The notes: generated from the sequence alone by a model not told the origin. Counted from the first letter of the stretch, positions 27,305 to 40,241 are shown. The stretch is DNA of 64,000 nucleotides from Gimesia alba (GCF_007744675.1 NZ_CP036269.1:3947546-4011545), one strand, 5' to 3'. Numbers and translations are program-made.

Positions 27305-30300
27305 TTAGGAGGCGGACTGATTCAAATCCTGTTTCGGTTCGGCACCAATCATTCCTACCAGGGCTTGCAGGTAATCTGGTGAAGAAACATGTGCCAACTG
27401 GTCCTCAATCCATTTTCGCCGCTCGGCAATCTTCAGCCGCTTCACTTCCCGGTCATAACCAGGATGGACCGCAAACTGGTCCAGATACTCCAGATGGCGC
27501 TTCAGCAACGCCGCTTCACGTTCCTGCCGCGCGACCAGGCGATCCTGATACCACTGGCTCTTCAGCAGTGATTCCTGCGTAAACAGAGATCGGACCTCGT
27601 CATCATGGATTGTATGACCCTGCCAGTTTCCATGGGCCATAATTGAAAGAATCGCCTGTAACGGAGGGCAGGCTTCTTCGTAGGAACCATCTTCAAAGTA
27701 CTGTAACGCCACGCGCTGCTGTGCCTCGGCGATATACTGAATTCCGTCGACAAACGATTCCAGATCCTGCTTTTCCGGTCTGAGAATGGTCTCGTCAAAT
27801 ACCGAAGCTGGATTGTCAAACACACGACCAAAGAAACGGTGCAGGAACTGGTACGTAATGCGGTAGCCCAAGCGACTCGCCGGAATCGGTACCCCATTGT
27901 GTTCAAAGTCCTTTATTGGCTCCAGCAGGCCTTCCTCGATTAAATATTTCGGGTCGCGTTCCTGCGGTTGCATCCGGCACCAGATCTCCGGAATCAACAG
28001 GCTGACATCATGGTCAACACGCACATTCGGTCCAATGTGACCGGCGGCGGTCGAAAATCCGGCATAGCCTGTGAGAATAAATCCGACCAGCGCACTGTTT
28101 AAATCAGCGGCAGGACGCAGGGCATTGAACGGCCCTTTGGTCAAAGCCCCTTCACTGCCAGCCCCGGTTGTCGAAGGGCTTTTCCCGGTCAGTGAGCAAA
28201 TGAAATCCATGAACAGCTCAGGCAGTTCCTGATAATGGATCGGCGAATACACGGCCAGACTGCGGATTCCTTTTTCCCGATCAGGGGGATTGTTGCGTCG
28301 TCCCAGCATCACGGCATTCACAGGATTGTGCACCGGTTCATCCGCAGGCACCGCACGGAACAGGCGCGTCGCCATTTTGGTGATATAAGTATGAAAAGGT
28401 TTGACCAGATCGGGACGAATTTGAAGATAGCGCGGATTCTTCGTCGGCTTTCCATCAATCTGACGCGGGTTCGCGGAACAGACCACGTAGCTACTGTTTG
28501 ATTCCTCGGCCGCGTGCAGCATCTCCTGCATCGGCGGACTAAAGGCATCAAAATCAACCACGTATTTACTCATCTCACGCACTTGCTCAATCGAGAGTGG
28601 CTCAAAGTTGGAAATGAAATTACCCGGCCGAGACAGGTCGGCTTCCGTCTGCTTATCCAAACCGCGCACGATCGCATCATCGGGTCGCTGAAACAAACGA
28701 TACTCGCTATTGATCACAAATTTGCAACTGGGGTTATTTTCGCCCTCTGCCAGGTAATTCAAGGCGCGCGACGGTACAACAACCGAAGCACTGATATCAT
28801 CTTCCGTCTGAATTTTCATCGCAGCGATAAAGTCCTGCCGAACTTTGAACGTCCGCCAACCCAGCAGGGAAAACAGGCCGACCCGTAAATAGGTCCCCAC
28901 CAGTTTCCGCTCGCGATATTTTAACTCATGCCCGTGCGTGCCATTCACAATATCAACGCCAAAATGGCTGGCCCATTCTTCTCCCCAACTAGTCCAATAG
29001 ATCCGTTTGATAATGAAGACCAGCGCACGAATATGATCGGGAATCTTATCCAGCCACTCATTGAATTGAGGAGTATAAGCGGGAGAAGGAGTCAATAACT
29101 TGATCACACTTCCCAGCGAACGATTCATATCCAGGACGCGCCGGCTCGGGCGAAGATTGGGATGTCCTGGCGGCAAAGGTTCCAGCCAGCGATCAGAATA
29201 GTCTTTCTCGATAATCTCGCGTACGTATTCCATGTCCTCTTTGTAATTGGAAACGAACACGGGACCATACAACATGTAATCCAATAGCGATTTACTGATT
29301 TCGCTCTTCCCACCCCCGGAAACCGTACAAGGCTTATGGCAAAAGATCCCTTCGCCTGTCGTACCGACAATTCGCCAGGAAGGGGCAGCCGGGTGCTTTT
29401 CCATTCTCAGATGGTAGCCTGAAGGAGCCATATAAACGCGGCCCGGCAGGAGCGGAATTGAATGTGTTTGACCGCCCCTGGTCCAGCGAATACATTGCTC
29501 GGGCAGACTGGCGTATGCATCTTCGGGTATGTAAATCAAATCAGGATACACTCGGTCGATTCCGTATCCTTCAGGCTGACCGCCAATGTGATCGCCATAA
29601 TCACGCATTACATCGTCGAACGTACGCCCATTGTATTTCACACTATTGACCTGGAAGCCTTCGCCCAGGTTATAGCTGGGATAGGCAATCGCACCGCCCG
29701 CGTGCTCTTCTTCCGCATTACCATACAAGTTGGCGGAATAGCTGATCTGAGTCTTCACTTCTTTTTTGCAATAACCAAAATAGTTATCGGCAATGAGTGT
29801 GACGATCACGCCCTCATCGGTCCGGCAGGTCATTTTAAATGCCAGGCCATCGTTATAGAGTTCGTCTTCCGACTTCCAGCACATGCTGTCTCGTTGCTGA
29901 CGTTCTGTCGCATCGTCCCACTGCGGCAAGCCGAGTTCTTTTTTGGTGAGTGTTGTCAGGTGTGGTGCCAGAATGACCGCACCGGTATGCCCGGTCCAAT
30001 GCATCACATCCAGACCGGCATCGTTTTCGGGAACAAACGGATCACCGGCGTTTCCAAAAATCGATTCGACAAAGTCCAGATTACTCACCAGGGTTCCAGG
30101 AGCAAAAAAGCGAACTTCCATCCGCTTCTCCGGCGTGACGCCTTTGACTTCAGGGCACACAATCGGACGCAGCAGCAGTGAGGCCCAACCGGATGCGGGC
30201 TCTTCCTGTTTCGATGTAAAAGGAAACAATTTCATTTCCTGCGGAGGCTGCATCGCATGCTGAAACATTTTGACAAAAACGGACCGCGGAACCGCGCGCT

Positions 30301-30856
30301 TATCTCCCGAGATTGGCAAGCCCCCTTCGGTAACGTGAAAGGTGCCGACCGTTGTACGACGATCATGCTTGGGGTTATGTAAAACGCCATTCTTCACCCG
30401 ATACGACTGCACCAGGTCACTGACAAACTCATCGTCCTCAACGGGAAGCGAAAGTTCCCGCGCCAGTCCGAACCGGTCCAGTACCAGCGTTTTACCGGGT
30501 AATTTTAAATCCTGAGATCCGTCGATATCACGAAAATGCGATTGTAAAAATCCTTCAATCCGCTTGTCAGCAGGACAACGATGATTCGCCAGCAAGCGAT
30601 TTTTTTGTCGATGATTTTCCAGCAACCCTTTCGCAATATCTGCGAAGGTCCGATCTGCGTCTGTCAGAGCGGCCGGATAACCATTGGCGATTAACTGCAG
30701 ATTCAGATACCGTAATATTTCATCACGATCTTCGTTACAGGTGGCGTTTCCATTTTCATCAAGTCCCAATGCCTGCCGATATTGCTCGTCTGACTTATCT
30801 GAACGGTCCTTGAGCGACCTGGGAGGAGAAAGCCTAGGTACTTCGCTATTTAACAT
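27305..30856 (-). CDS. Probable PPi-type phosphoenolpyruvate carboxykinase
   Basis: 1183 residues, soluble, no signal peptide. A P-loop-like GGGKSEIS is at 514-521 ([19 protein letters not shown]), recalling the kinase loop of PEP carboxykinases. Further conserved-looking blocks are [30 protein letters not shown] and [26 protein letters not shown]. Length and motif style match PPi-dependent PEPCK (EC 4.1.1.38) of Propionibacterium, Actinomyces and Entamoeba, which is about 1100-1200 residues. That enzyme interconverts PEP + CO2 + phosphate with oxaloacetate + pyrophosphate. The assignment rests on size and remembered motifs; it could be an uncharacterised large ATPase-like enzyme. It is a single gene, 224 bases before metH. 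Confidence 0.55.
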   Translation of the reverse strand: MLNSEVPRLSPPRSLKDRSDKSDEQYRQALGLDENGNATCNEDRDEILRYLNLQLIANGYPAALTDADRTFADIAKGLLENHRQKNRLLANHRCPADKRIEGFLQSHFRDIDGSQDLKLPGKTLVLDRFGLARELSLPVEDDEFVSDLVQSYRVKNGVLHNPKHDRRTTVGTFHVTEGGLPISGDKRAVPRSVFVKMFQHAMQPPQEMKLFPFTSKQEEPASGWASLLLRPIVCPEVKGVTPEKRMEVRFFAPGTLVSNLDFVESIFGNAGDPFVPENDAGLDVMHWTGHTGAVILAPHLTTLTKKELGLPQWDDATERQQRDSMCWKSEDELYNDGLAFKMTCRTDEGVIVTLIADNYFGYCKKEVKTQISYSANLYGNAEEEHAGGAIAYPSYNLGEGFQVNSVKYNGRTFDDVMRDYGDHIGGQPEGYGIDRVYPDLIYIPEDAYASLPEQCIRWTRGGQTHSIPLLPGRVYMAPSGYHLRMEKHPAAPSWRIVGTTGEGIFCHKPCTVSGGGKSEISKSLLDYMLYGPVFVSNYKEDMEYVREIIEKDYSDRWLEPLPPGHPNLRPSRRVLDMNRSLGSVIKLLTPSPAYTPQFNEWLDKIPDHIRALVFIIKRIYWTSWGEEWASHFGVDIVNGTHGHELKYRERKLVGTYLRVGLFSLLGWRTFKVRQDFIAAMKIQTEDDISASVVVPSRALNYLAEGENNPSCKFVINSEYRLFQRPDDAIVRGLDKQTEADLSRPGNFISNFEPLSIEQVREMSKYVVDFDAFSPPMQEMLHAAEESNSSYVVCSANPRQIDGKPTKNPRYLQIRPDLVKPFHTYITKMATRLFRAVPADEPVHNPVNAVMLGRRNNPPDREKGIRSLAVYSPIHYQELPELFMDFICSLTGKSPSTTGAGSEGALTKGPFNALRPAADLNSALVGFILTGYAGFSTAAGHIGPNVRVDHDVSLLIPEIWCRMQPQERDPKYLIEEGLLEPIKDFEHNGVPIPASRLGYRITYQFLHRFFGRVFDNPASVFDETILRPEKQDLESFVDGIQYIAEAQQRVALQYFEDGSYEEACPPLQAILSIMAHGNWQGHTIHDDEVRSLFTQESLLKSQWYQDRLVARQEREAALLKRHLEYLDQFAVHPGYDREVKRLKIAERRKWIEDQLAHVSSPDYLQALVGMIGAEPKQDLNQSAS

Positions 30857-31183
30857 AATTATAGTTCTTCTGGTAAATGCAGATCAGGAGTATCGAATGA
30901 TCCAGTTATGAGCGCACCGAGAGCGGGCAATTCTGAGTGAAATCCTGGCGCGTGATGTTTGAGCTCAGCTTAGTGTGCAGTATATTCGATATTGCGGGAA
31001 AATCAACGGTCCAAAACGACACGATTGTTCATCAGCGACTGCATTCAACGCCCCATAAGCATTAATATAGTCTTCACTTAAAAGTTTTCTTAAGTGAGCG
31101 GACTTTGCCGGATCTCTTCATGAACTCTCCTTCAGAACGCGTTCTGTTCTCTGAATCAAGAATGAACTGCTTCTGACGGAAAT
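30857..31183. other. Intergenic region between the PEPCK-like and DUF1501 genes
   Basis: 327 bases. The only structured element is a perfect inverted repeat CACTTAA (31075-31081) / TTAAGTG (31090-31096), about 90 bases past the DUF1501 stop. It could be a weak terminator or an operator for the PEPCK-like gene. No small gene is visible. Confidence 0.55.
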
Positions 31184-32548
31184 TTAATATAATTCACGAA
31201 TCGGATGTCGACCGGCGTCAACCAGATAGCGGGGACGGCCTGACAAATCCGTAATCTGTGCGGTTTCGGTATTGATTCCCAGATTATTGAACAGTGTCGC
31301 AAAGATCTCCTGCACATGCACCGGACGATCCAGGGGCACACCTCCCACCCGGTCTGTCTGCCCAACAATTCGACCGCCCTGCATTCCACCGCCCGCCATC
31401 AGAACCGACTGTGTTCCCGGCCAATGATCACGGCCCCCTTTGGCATTGATGCGGGGAGTCCGACCAAATTCCCCCCAGACAATCACTGTCGTCTGTTCCA
31501 ATAAACCTCGTTCTTCCAGATCCTGCAGGAAGACGGCCAGCGCCTGATCAAATACGGGCAAATACTTTTTGGATAAATATTGGATCGAACCTTCTCGATT
31601 CGCATGCCAGTCCCAGGCACCAAACGCCACAGTCACACACCGCACGCCTGCTTCGACCAACCTGCGGGCCATTAATAAATGTTGAGGACTTTGGGGAGCC
31701 CCTCCAAAACTTGGGTCCGTTTTTTGGAGCTTCCCATAGCGATCACGCACTGACTGAGGCTCTTTTGCCACATCCATGGCGTTTGCAAAACGACCTGAGG
31801 TCAGCATTTGAAACGCCTGCTGTTGAAAATTATCCAGTCCTTCAACGTCAAACGCCTGCTGGGTCTGTTTAAATGATTTCAGCAACGATCTGCGCTCATT
31901 TAAACGCGCGCGATCAATCCCGTTTAACACTAAGTCCGATTTCACTTCACCTTCGAGTGTAAATGGAATATGGTTAAATCCGGTAAAGCCAGGCCAGGAT
32001 GGATTACCCTGCAAGTGACTCCCGTTGTTGTTATAAGGAGCGTAACTCATCTTAGGGGCGGCATCGACATAAGGAATCATCCCCTGCTTGCCCGGCCCCA
32101 GAAGCTCAGAAACAATGGAACCGAATGCAGGCCAGCCTCCAGCAGGTTCGCCATCTTCATTCCGTCCCCCGGGACGCCCCGTATAACACTGGAACGATTC
32201 ATGTCGATTTTCCATGCCAACCAATGTACGAACGACAGAGAACTTGTCTGCGATCGCAGATAACCGCGGCAGCAATTCGCAAAACTGAACGCCCGGAACT
32301 TTGGTCTGGGTTGGTGAGAAGGAGCCGCGAATCTCACTCGGAGAATCTGGCTTGGGGTCGAACGTCTCAAATTGCGTCGGCCCTCCGGGCAGATAGATCA
32401 TCACGACCGATTGCTGACTATTTTTCTGAGTCAGCCCGGCCTGCAATGGAGTCCACCAGGGAAGTGATAACCCTCCCACAACACCAGCCGCGCCCGCCTG
32501 CAGAAATTGACGACGTGTAAAATCAATCTGAGATAAAACCCGATTCAT
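31184..32548 (-). CDS. DUF1501 domain protein, Tat-exported
   Basis: 454 residues with a twin-arginine signal (TRRQFLQAGAAGVVGGLSLPWW). The DUF1501 fold follows, related to alkaline phosphatase/sulfatase: IYLPGGPTQFETFDPKPDSP near the N-terminus and WGEFGRTPRINAKGGRDHWP with the conserved acid and His residues in the C-terminal half. Predicted periplasmic. In planctomycetes most such genes follow a DUF1549/DUF1553 gene; here none is adjacent, so this is a solitary copy. Reaction unknown. Confidence 0.9.
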   Translation of the reverse strand: MNRVLSQIDFTRRQFLQAGAAGVVGGLSLPWWTPLQAGLTQKNSQQSVVMIYLPGGPTQFETFDPKPDSPSEIRGSFSPTQTKVPGVQFCELLPRLSAIADKFSVVRTLVGMENRHESFQCYTGRPGGRNEDGEPAGGWPAFGSIVSELLGPGKQGMIPYVDAAPKMSYAPYNNNGSHLQGNPSWPGFTGFNHIPFTLEGEVKSDLVLNGIDRARLNERRSLLKSFKQTQQAFDVEGLDNFQQQAFQMLTSGRFANAMDVAKEPQSVRDRYGKLQKTDPSFGGAPQSPQHLLMARRLVEAGVRCVTVAFGAWDWHANREGSIQYLSKKYLPVFDQALAVFLQDLEERGLLEQTTVIVWGEFGRTPRINAKGGRDHWPGTQSVLMAGGGMQGGRIVGQTDRVGGVPLDRPVHVQEIFATLFNNLGINTETAQITDLSGRPRYLVDAGRHPIRELY

Positions 32549-32797
32549 AAGTCCTCTCCTATATGTATGCTAAAAGTTACCAGACTAGAATTCCTTTCTC
32601 AACCCCAACTGATTTCAAGAAAACGACTTGAATGAAATGGATCCAGGCTATGTCAGGTTCTGTCATAGACTCACATGGCAACAGATCCCCCTGATCATTT
32701 GAATTTACTTCAAATTGCTGAGGTTTATTCCACCATCCGTTTTCTTTTTGGATTGAGCAGCATAAAATTTTCAGTCACACTAACCCAAGCCGCTCAG

Positions 32798-32822
32798 ATT
32801 AAATCTTAGGATTAGATTTAAT
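32798..32822 (+). promoter_or_regulatory. Inverted repeat overlapping the start codon of the synthetase-like gene
   Basis: ATTAAATC (32798-32805) and GATTTAAT (32815-32822) are exact complements around a 9-base loop TTAGGATTA. The loop holds the only Shine-Dalgarno-like sequence (AGGA) and the right arm includes the first two bases of the ATG at 32821. In RNA this could gate translation; as DNA it could be an operator. Confidence 0.5.
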
Positions 32823-34155
32823 GATTCATGAAGAGTACGTGGAACGTCTTGTCAATTTACTGGACCCTGCAGCAAATATCCTCTTCAATATGACTGTCGA
32901 AGAGGCAACCGAACGAGTCGGAAGTGGTTCACCAGAACAAGTGCGAGAAATCGATGGTCAGTTCGCACTTGTCCACAAAGAGGGAACTCGAATTCGCATG
33001 GCTCGGTCGATCGGTAGACCGATGCGTTTTTTCCTTGCCAAACGTGCCGAAGGCCCTTGCCTGGTCATCGCAGAGAGAATCGACGAGATCTACGAGTTCC
33101 TCAAAACCGAAGGACTCGACGACCAGTTTCATCCCTCCTATACCAGAATGGTTCCCGCTCATTATATCCTCGAGCTGCAATTGATTGGCTGCCCCGATCC
33201 GAACCCGAAAACAACACGCTACTTCACTCCCGAACGTAACAGACTGTCGACGCAATTGGATGAAATCGGGAAAGCGTATATCGGTGCAGTCTCTCAGGAG
33301 ATCAATAAATGGCTGGATACAATCCCCCGTATGGAGCCCATCGGCGTGCTCTTTTCGGGAGGGATTGACAGTGGTGCCATCTTCCTTCTGGTTTATCACG
33401 CACTGATCACGCGCAACGAATCACCGTCTCGTTTGAAGGCCTTCTCGCTTTCCATCGATGGTGAAGGGAGTGACTGTCGCCAGGCACAGCAATTTCTGGA
33501 ACAGATGCAGCTTGGCCTGTTTCTGGAGATACTGGAAGTTCCTCAAAGCAGCCTGGACTGTAAAGAGACCATTAAAATTCTCGAAGATTACAAACAGCTT
33601 GATGTTGAAGCCGCAACAATGGCGTACGCTTTGTGCAAGAAGATTAGAGAGCTGTATCCACAGTGGAAATATCTCATCGACGGCGATGGCGGGGATGAGA
33701 ATCTGAAAGATTATCCCATTGAAGCCAATCCGGAATTAACAATCCGCAGCGTTCTGAATAACCTGATGCTCTACCAGGAAGGTTGGGGAGTGGAAGCAGT
33801 CAAGCATTCCCTCACCTATTCCGGAGGCCAAAGTCGCGGTCATGTCAGAACCTATGCCCCGGCTCGCAGTCTCGGCTTCCAGGGATTCAGTCCCTATGCT
33901 TTACCAAATGTAATTGAAGTTGCCGAAGGGATTCCCTACATTGAATTGACTGGCTGGGACCATAAAAAACTTTACGCACTGAAAGGGGATATTGTCTGCA
34001 GAGGAATCCAGCAAATCACAGGCCTGTCGATGCCCGTTTATCCCAAACGACGCTTTCAGGAGGGGAGTCTGACTGACCAATCCTTCAACACCGTATTTTC
34101 AGACTCGGAAACCGTGTACCGACAAGCGCTGCTCTCACTTTATCAGTCTTCGTAA
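32821..34155 (+). CDS. Asparagine-synthetase-like amidotransferase without glutaminase cysteine
   Basis: 444 residues. The C-terminal half is an asparagine-synthetase-type ATP-pyrophosphatase: P-loop SGGIDS at 179-184 and LIDGDGGDENLKDYP at 286-299, matching LSGEGADE..GGYP. The N-terminal third keeps the fold pattern of a class II glutaminase (DGQFALV at 45-51, RSIGRPMRFFLA at 62-73) but begins MIHEEY rather than Met-Cys, so it cannot hydrolyse glutamine. It would adenylate a carboxylate and receive an amine or ammonia from elsewhere. A radical SAM gene starts 71 bases downstream on the same strand. The substrate is unknown; asparagine synthesis itself looks unlikely. Confidence 0.75.
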   Translation: MIHEEYVERLVNLLDPAANILFNMTVEEATERVGSGSPEQVREIDGQFALVHKEGTRIRMARSIGRPMRFFLAKRAEGPCLVIAERIDEIYEFLKTEGLDDQFHPSYTRMVPAHYILELQLIGCPDPNPKTTRYFTPERNRLSTQLDEIGKAYIGAVSQEINKWLDTIPRMEPIGVLFSGGIDSGAIFLLVYHALITRNESPSRLKAFSLSIDGEGSDCRQAQQFLEQMQLGLFLEILEVPQSSLDCKETIKILEDYKQLDVEAATMAYALCKKIRELYPQWKYLIDGDGGDENLKDYPIEANPELTIRSVLNNLMLYQEGWGVEAVKHSLTYSGGQSRGHVRTYAPARSLGFQGFSPYALPNVIEVAEGIPYIELTGWDHKKLYALKGDIVCRGIQQITGLSMPVYPKRRFQEGSLTDQSFNTVFSDSETVYRQALLSLYQSS

Positions 34156-34226
34156 TCATTCTGCATCAACGTATTCTTGAAACAGCAGGGAGCTGCAATT
34201 TTGTCAGATGCAATGAGGTCGACAAA

Positions 34227-35153
34227 ATGAATCCCGCACTCCCCGTTTTCAACGACCAGCAAATTATCGCAGCACGACCCGCTAAAAATCAGGTTTCACC
34301 CGAATACCCTTATGCATTTCTCAATGAAACAGAATATTCTGCAGCGGGAACTTTAAGAGAAGTCTCCACCATTTTTCTCACCAATCGTGAGTGCCCTTTG
34401 CATTGTCTGATGTGTGACCTCTGGAAAAATACAACGGACGAAACTCTCAAACCTGGTCTCATTCCGCATCAGATTGAACATGCTCTCAATCGTCTTCCCC
34501 CTGCCAACCAGATCAAGTTATATAACAGCGGAAATTTTTTTGATCCGAAAGCCATTCCCCAGCAAGACCTCCCGGCGATTGCTGATTTGATTCAGCACTT
34601 TGAACGGGTCATCGTAGAAAATCATCCGTTACTCTGCAATCAAACCTGCACCGAGTTTCAGCAAATGATCGCTGGACAGCTGGAGGTCGCCTTGGGATTG
34701 GAAACAGTCCACGAAGAAGTTTTAAAATCACTTAATAAAAAAATGACGCTGGATGACTTCGCCAGAGCGGTCGAATTTCTTCGAAGCCACGCCATTTCAG
34801 TCAGAGCGTTCATTCTGTTGAAACCACCATTCATGGAAGAACAGGCTGGTGTGGAATGGGCGATCAAATCAGCAGAATATGCTTTTTCGTTGGGGGTCGA
34901 ATGCTGTTCCCTCATCCCCACACGGTCCGGCAATGGACTTCTGGAACAATTGCAAGAGCGCGAACAGTTTTCTCCACCACAACTCGCTTCGATTGAAACG
35001 ACTCTCGCAGCCTGTTTGAACCTGAAACGAGGCAGAGTCTTCATGGACCTTTGGGACCTGGAACAACAGTACCAAACTGAATCCAATCTACATGCCAGAC
35101 TGCAACAACTGCGTCAGATGAATCTCACGCAGAAAGTTCCAGAGATGAGATAA
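34227..35153 (+). CDS. Radical SAM protein, COG1244/TIGR01210-like
   Basis: 308 residues. The [4Fe-4S] motif is C56-x3-C60-x2-C63 (NRECPLHCLMCDLW). Later blocks GQLEVALGLETVHEEVLKSLNKKMTLDDFARA and VRAFILLKPPFMEEQAGVEWAIKSAEYAF match, from memory, the TIGR01210/COG1244 family, which includes RaSEA, the archaeosine-forming radical lyase of archaea. No extra cluster domain or TIM extension is seen. It follows the synthetase-like gene and converges with ligA 10 bases away, so the two genes form a self-contained unit. Substrate unknown; a bacterial member that is not a tRNA enzyme is possible. Confidence 0.75.
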   Translation: MNPALPVFNDQQIIAARPAKNQVSPEYPYAFLNETEYSAAGTLREVSTIFLTNRECPLHCLMCDLWKNTTDETLKPGLIPHQIEHALNRLPPANQIKLYNSGNFFDPKAIPQQDLPAIADLIQHFERVIVENHPLLCNQTCTEFQQMIAGQLEVALGLETVHEEVLKSLNKKMTLDDFARAVEFLRSHAISVRAFILLKPPFMEEQAGVEWAIKSAEYAFSLGVECCSLIPTRSGNGLLEQLQEREQFSPPQLASIETTLAACLNLKRGRVFMDLWDLEQQYQTESNLHARLQQLRQMNLTQKVPEMR

Positions 35154-35163
35154 CCCGCCTGGT

Positions 35164-37209
<2,046 letters not shown>

Positions 37210-37215
37210 TCAATC

Positions 37216-38199
37216 TCAGGAAGCTGCTTCGTTAAGAATTTTCTCTTGCTGTGTCAGCTTCATGTCAGCTTCGACCATCAGCCGCGCTAATTCCTCAAAT
37301 GAAACCTTCGGTTCCCAGTTCAGTTTCTCGCGCGCTTTGGTCGGATCGGCACAGAGTAATTCGACTTCAGCCGGACGATAATACTGGGGATCGATTTCAA
37401 CATACTGTTTCCAGTCCAGATCGACGGCACCAAAGGCGGCTTCCAGAAATTCGCGTACAGAATGTGTCTCTCCTGTACCAATCACAAAATCATCCGGTTT
37501 ATCCTGCTGCAAAATCAGCCACATTGCTTCTACATAATCACCGGCGAAACCCCAGTCGCGTTTAGCATCAATATTGCCCAGATACAGTTTGTCCTGCATT
37601 CCCAGCTTAATCCGTGCCACTGCTTTGGTAATTTTTCGGGTTACAAATGCTTCGCCGCGCCGGGGTGATTCATGGTTAAATAGAATTCCGTTGCAGGCAT
37701 ACATGCCATACGATTCACGGTAATTGATCGTCTGCCAATACGAAAAGACTTTCGCGCACGCATACGGGCTACGCGGATGGAAGGGAGTCGTTTCGCTCTG
37801 TGGTGACTCAACAACCTTGCCAAACATTTCACTGGAAGAAGCCTGATAGAAGCGAATCTTTTTCTGGCTTTGCTCTTCGTAATATCGCAAGGCTTCCAGT
37901 AAACGCAGCGTTCCCACCCCTGTCACTTCTGCCGTATAAACGGGAATGTCAAATGACAGACGCACATGACTCTGGGCGGCTAAATGATAAATTTCATCCG
38001 GTTGCACTGTCCCTAGAATCTGATTGAGATTTGAACCTTCTGCAAAATCACAGTAGTAACAATTCGCAGGAGGCTCGCCGATCCCAGGCTTACTGCAGGA
38101 GGTAATTCCATGGACGTCATAATCTTTACTTTTTAAAAATCGAGACAGGTAATACCCGTCCTGGCCATTGATTCCCGTTATTAATGCAACTCGTTTCAC
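37216..38199 (-). CDS. gmd: GDP-mannose 4,6-dehydratase
   Basis: 327 residues, extended SDR fold. NAD(P)-binding [14 protein letters not shown] at the N-terminus, [15 protein letters not shown], catalytic SSSEMFGKV and YxxxK as [27 protein letters not shown] and [15 protein letters not shown] are specific to Gmd. It converts GDP-mannose to GDP-4-keto-6-deoxymannose, the first step to GDP-fucose or GDP-rhamnose for surface glycans. No fucose synthase gene is next to it; the rfbA gene at the right edge is another nucleotide-sugar gene in the window, about 25 kb away. Confidence 0.95.
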   Translation of the reverse strand: MKRVALITGINGQDGYYLSRFLKSKDYDVHGITSCSKPGIGEPPANCYYCDFAEGSNLNQILGTVQPDEIYHLAAQSHVRLSFDIPVYTAEVTGVGTLRLLEALRYYEEQSQKKIRFYQASSSEMFGKVVESPQSETTPFHPRSPYACAKVFSYWQTINYRESYGMYACNGILFNHESPRRGEAFVTRKITKAVARIKLGMQDKLYLGNIDAKRDWGFAGDYVEAMWLILQQDKPDDFVIGTGETHSVREFLEAAFGAVDLDWKQYVEIDPQYYRPAEVELLCADPTKAREKLNWEPKVSFEELARLMVEADMKLTQQEKILNEAAS

Positions 38200-38342
38200 A
38201 GTAAACGTCCCTCTATTGAACTCTGAAATCTCGTGAGATGCCTCACATGTTTTTCTATTGATATTTTCAGTTTAGAGTATTTCTAATGAATGGCAATTGC
38301 CGGACCGGTTCCAGTCCTACCCAATTCTATGATAGGCAGAAT

Positions 38343-40049
38343 TTACTTTGAATCATTACTCTGAGCCGAACGATGTCCTTTAATATAATACTTGAGGATT
38401 TCCCAACGGCGAATAATGCCCAGCATGCGATGCGGTTGTTCGCGTGCCACGACAGGCAGGCAATCATAAGAGCCTTCACGAAATTTTGCCCATACCCGCG
38501 CTAATGAATCATCAGGGTAGACTACCGTTTCCAGATTATTCGCCAGGTCTGCCGCTCTCACAAGCGAGCCGATCTTGGGATCGAATAAAGTATTACTCAG
38601 ATCCTGATAGCGGATCACTCCTACGACTTCCTCATTCGGCCCCAGTACCGGAAACGTATTGTCATGACTATGCTCAATGAAAGAAATCACTTCATTAAAT
38701 GTCGCCGTTTGTGAAATTCCCTTCACATTCTTGCGATACAATTGCTCGACCAGAATCTGATCGGGGGGTTGATCAATTTCGGAAAGTAGACCGAAGGAAA
38801 CCAGGAATCGTCTGACCATGGACTGAAATTCGCTGATCGGATCTCCGGCCGTATGATGAATGGCATTGATCAATGGAACCTCACCTGCTCGCAGCACAGA
38901 TTGACGGATCATGATTGGCCCAACAATTTCAAAAAAGACCACCGAGCCCAGAATAATGGTTTGGAGATGGGTTCCCAGCACTTCATCTCTCCCCACCGCT
39001 ATCGCCGAGAGCGCAATTGCTGCCCCCGCTTGTGCAAACAAAGTGGTTCCCAACCATTGGGAGACTTCTGGTTCTTCGCCGCGCATTCTTGCAGGAACCA
39101 AAATACCAAAATATTTACCCAGCAACCGGAAGGCAATATAACCCCCACCAATCAGGCCTGCTTCCATAAACTGTTTTGGCTTGAGTTCCACACCATGGAT
39201 GATGAAAAAGAGAACGCACAAAAACCCGGTCAGTGGGTACAGCTCCTTTTCAACTTTAGGCACCTCTTCCTCTGCCAGTGAATTCGCAACGGTAAAGCCC
39301 ATGGCAAGAAATGTCAGCATATAAGGCAGTTCCATTGTGCGGCATAACCCCAGCGCCAATGAAATCAACCCAACGAACATGATAATCCGACGGCTCCCTT
39401 TGATGATGGAGCTGCCATAGCTAATCATGAAGCCACCAAAGACACCGATAAAAATGGAACCGAAGATATCCATGCTCAGATGGGCCAGACCTGAAAAGAC
39501 AGACCCTCCCTGGCTGTCGCCTTTGAAAAAGAGTACAGCGACAAAAATAACTTCGAATGCAATAATGGATGCCAGATTATTCAGCGCCACCAGAATTCCC
39601 GTGTACTCGGAAATCGGCCCTTCTGACTCCATTTCTCGCAGTACCAGAATGGTGGTCGCCGGCGCTGTGGCAATCGCTAACGCACCAAGCAGGATGGCAG
39701 CACTTCCCGATTCGCCAACCAGTAATAATCCAACATAGACAATAAAAAAGGTAGCCAGGATTTCACTCAGCGACAGGGGGAGCACACGGTGGAACAATCG
39801 ACGCAGGCGCGAAAGGGTAAAATGATTTCCCAAGCCGAATAAAACCAGCGCCATCGCCAGATCAGTCAGCGGCTCCAGTTCTTCGATATGCTTGTGGGGC
39901 ACCAGATCAAGGAGCGCGGGGCCCAGAATTACGCCCATTAATAAATAGGCAGTCACCTTAGGCAAACGGAACAACTCACCCAATGTGCCTGACAGCAGAC
40001 CTGCAGCGAGAAAAATTCCCAGTGTAAATATGATATGCCACGAGCCCAT
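38343..40049 (-). CDS. Cation/proton antiporter (CPA2 type) with two C-terminal CBS domains
   Basis: 568 residues. About 12 hydrophobic helices (1-400) form a Kef/Nha-type antiporter: GELFRLPKVTAYLLMGVILGPALL, and the GALAIATAPATTILVLREMESEGP segment in the transport core. The C-terminal part (about 430-565) holds two CBS motifs (VEQLYRKNVKGISQTATFNEVISFI; VVAREQPHRMLGIIRRWEI) that usually sense adenine nucleotides. The start at 40049 is used because AGGAAG precedes it; the frame is open to 40127. It probably exchanges K+ or Na+ for H+ across the inner membrane. Confidence 0.85.
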   Translation of the reverse strand: MGSWHIIFTLGIFLAAGLLSGTLGELFRLPKVTAYLLMGVILGPALLDLVPHKHIEELEPLTDLAMALVLFGLGNHFTLSRLRRLFHRVLPLSLSEILATFFIVYVGLLLVGESGSAAILLGALAIATAPATTILVLREMESEGPISEYTGILVALNNLASIIAFEVIFVAVLFFKGDSQGGSVFSGLAHLSMDIFGSIFIGVFGGFMISYGSSIIKGSRRIIMFVGLISLALGLCRTMELPYMLTFLAMGFTVANSLAEEEVPKVEKELYPLTGFLCVLFFIIHGVELKPKQFMEAGLIGGGYIAFRLLGKYFGILVPARMRGEEPEVSQWLGTTLFAQAGAAIALSAIAVGRDEVLGTHLQTIILGSVVFFEIVGPIMIRQSVLRAGEVPLINAIHHTAGDPISEFQSMVRRFLVSFGLLSEIDQPPDQILVEQLYRKNVKGISQTATFNEVISFIEHSHDNTFPVLGPNEEVVGVIRYQDLSNTLFDPKIGSLVRAADLANNLETVVYPDDSLARVWAKFREGSYDCLPVVAREQPHRMLGIIRRWEILKYYIKGHRSAQSNDSK

Positions 40050-40241
40050 TCGAACTTCCTGTTCCAGGTGAATTGATTTCAGATACGGGCCGATTATAGC
40101 AAAATATATTGCGCGGTCGATCCTCACATCACATTCGAGGCCATAATTTCACTGATTCTAAACCACTATGAGACAGTGAGTTCGAACTCATCAATGTGAA
40201 TAGTTCCGGCCTCGAACAGGTGTGAATGTACGAGAAATCAC

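Noticed and set aside
29462-30181. A 239-residue open frame opposite the PEPCK-like gene
   Set aside because: Antisense shadow of a long conserved coding region; no ribosome site or domain.
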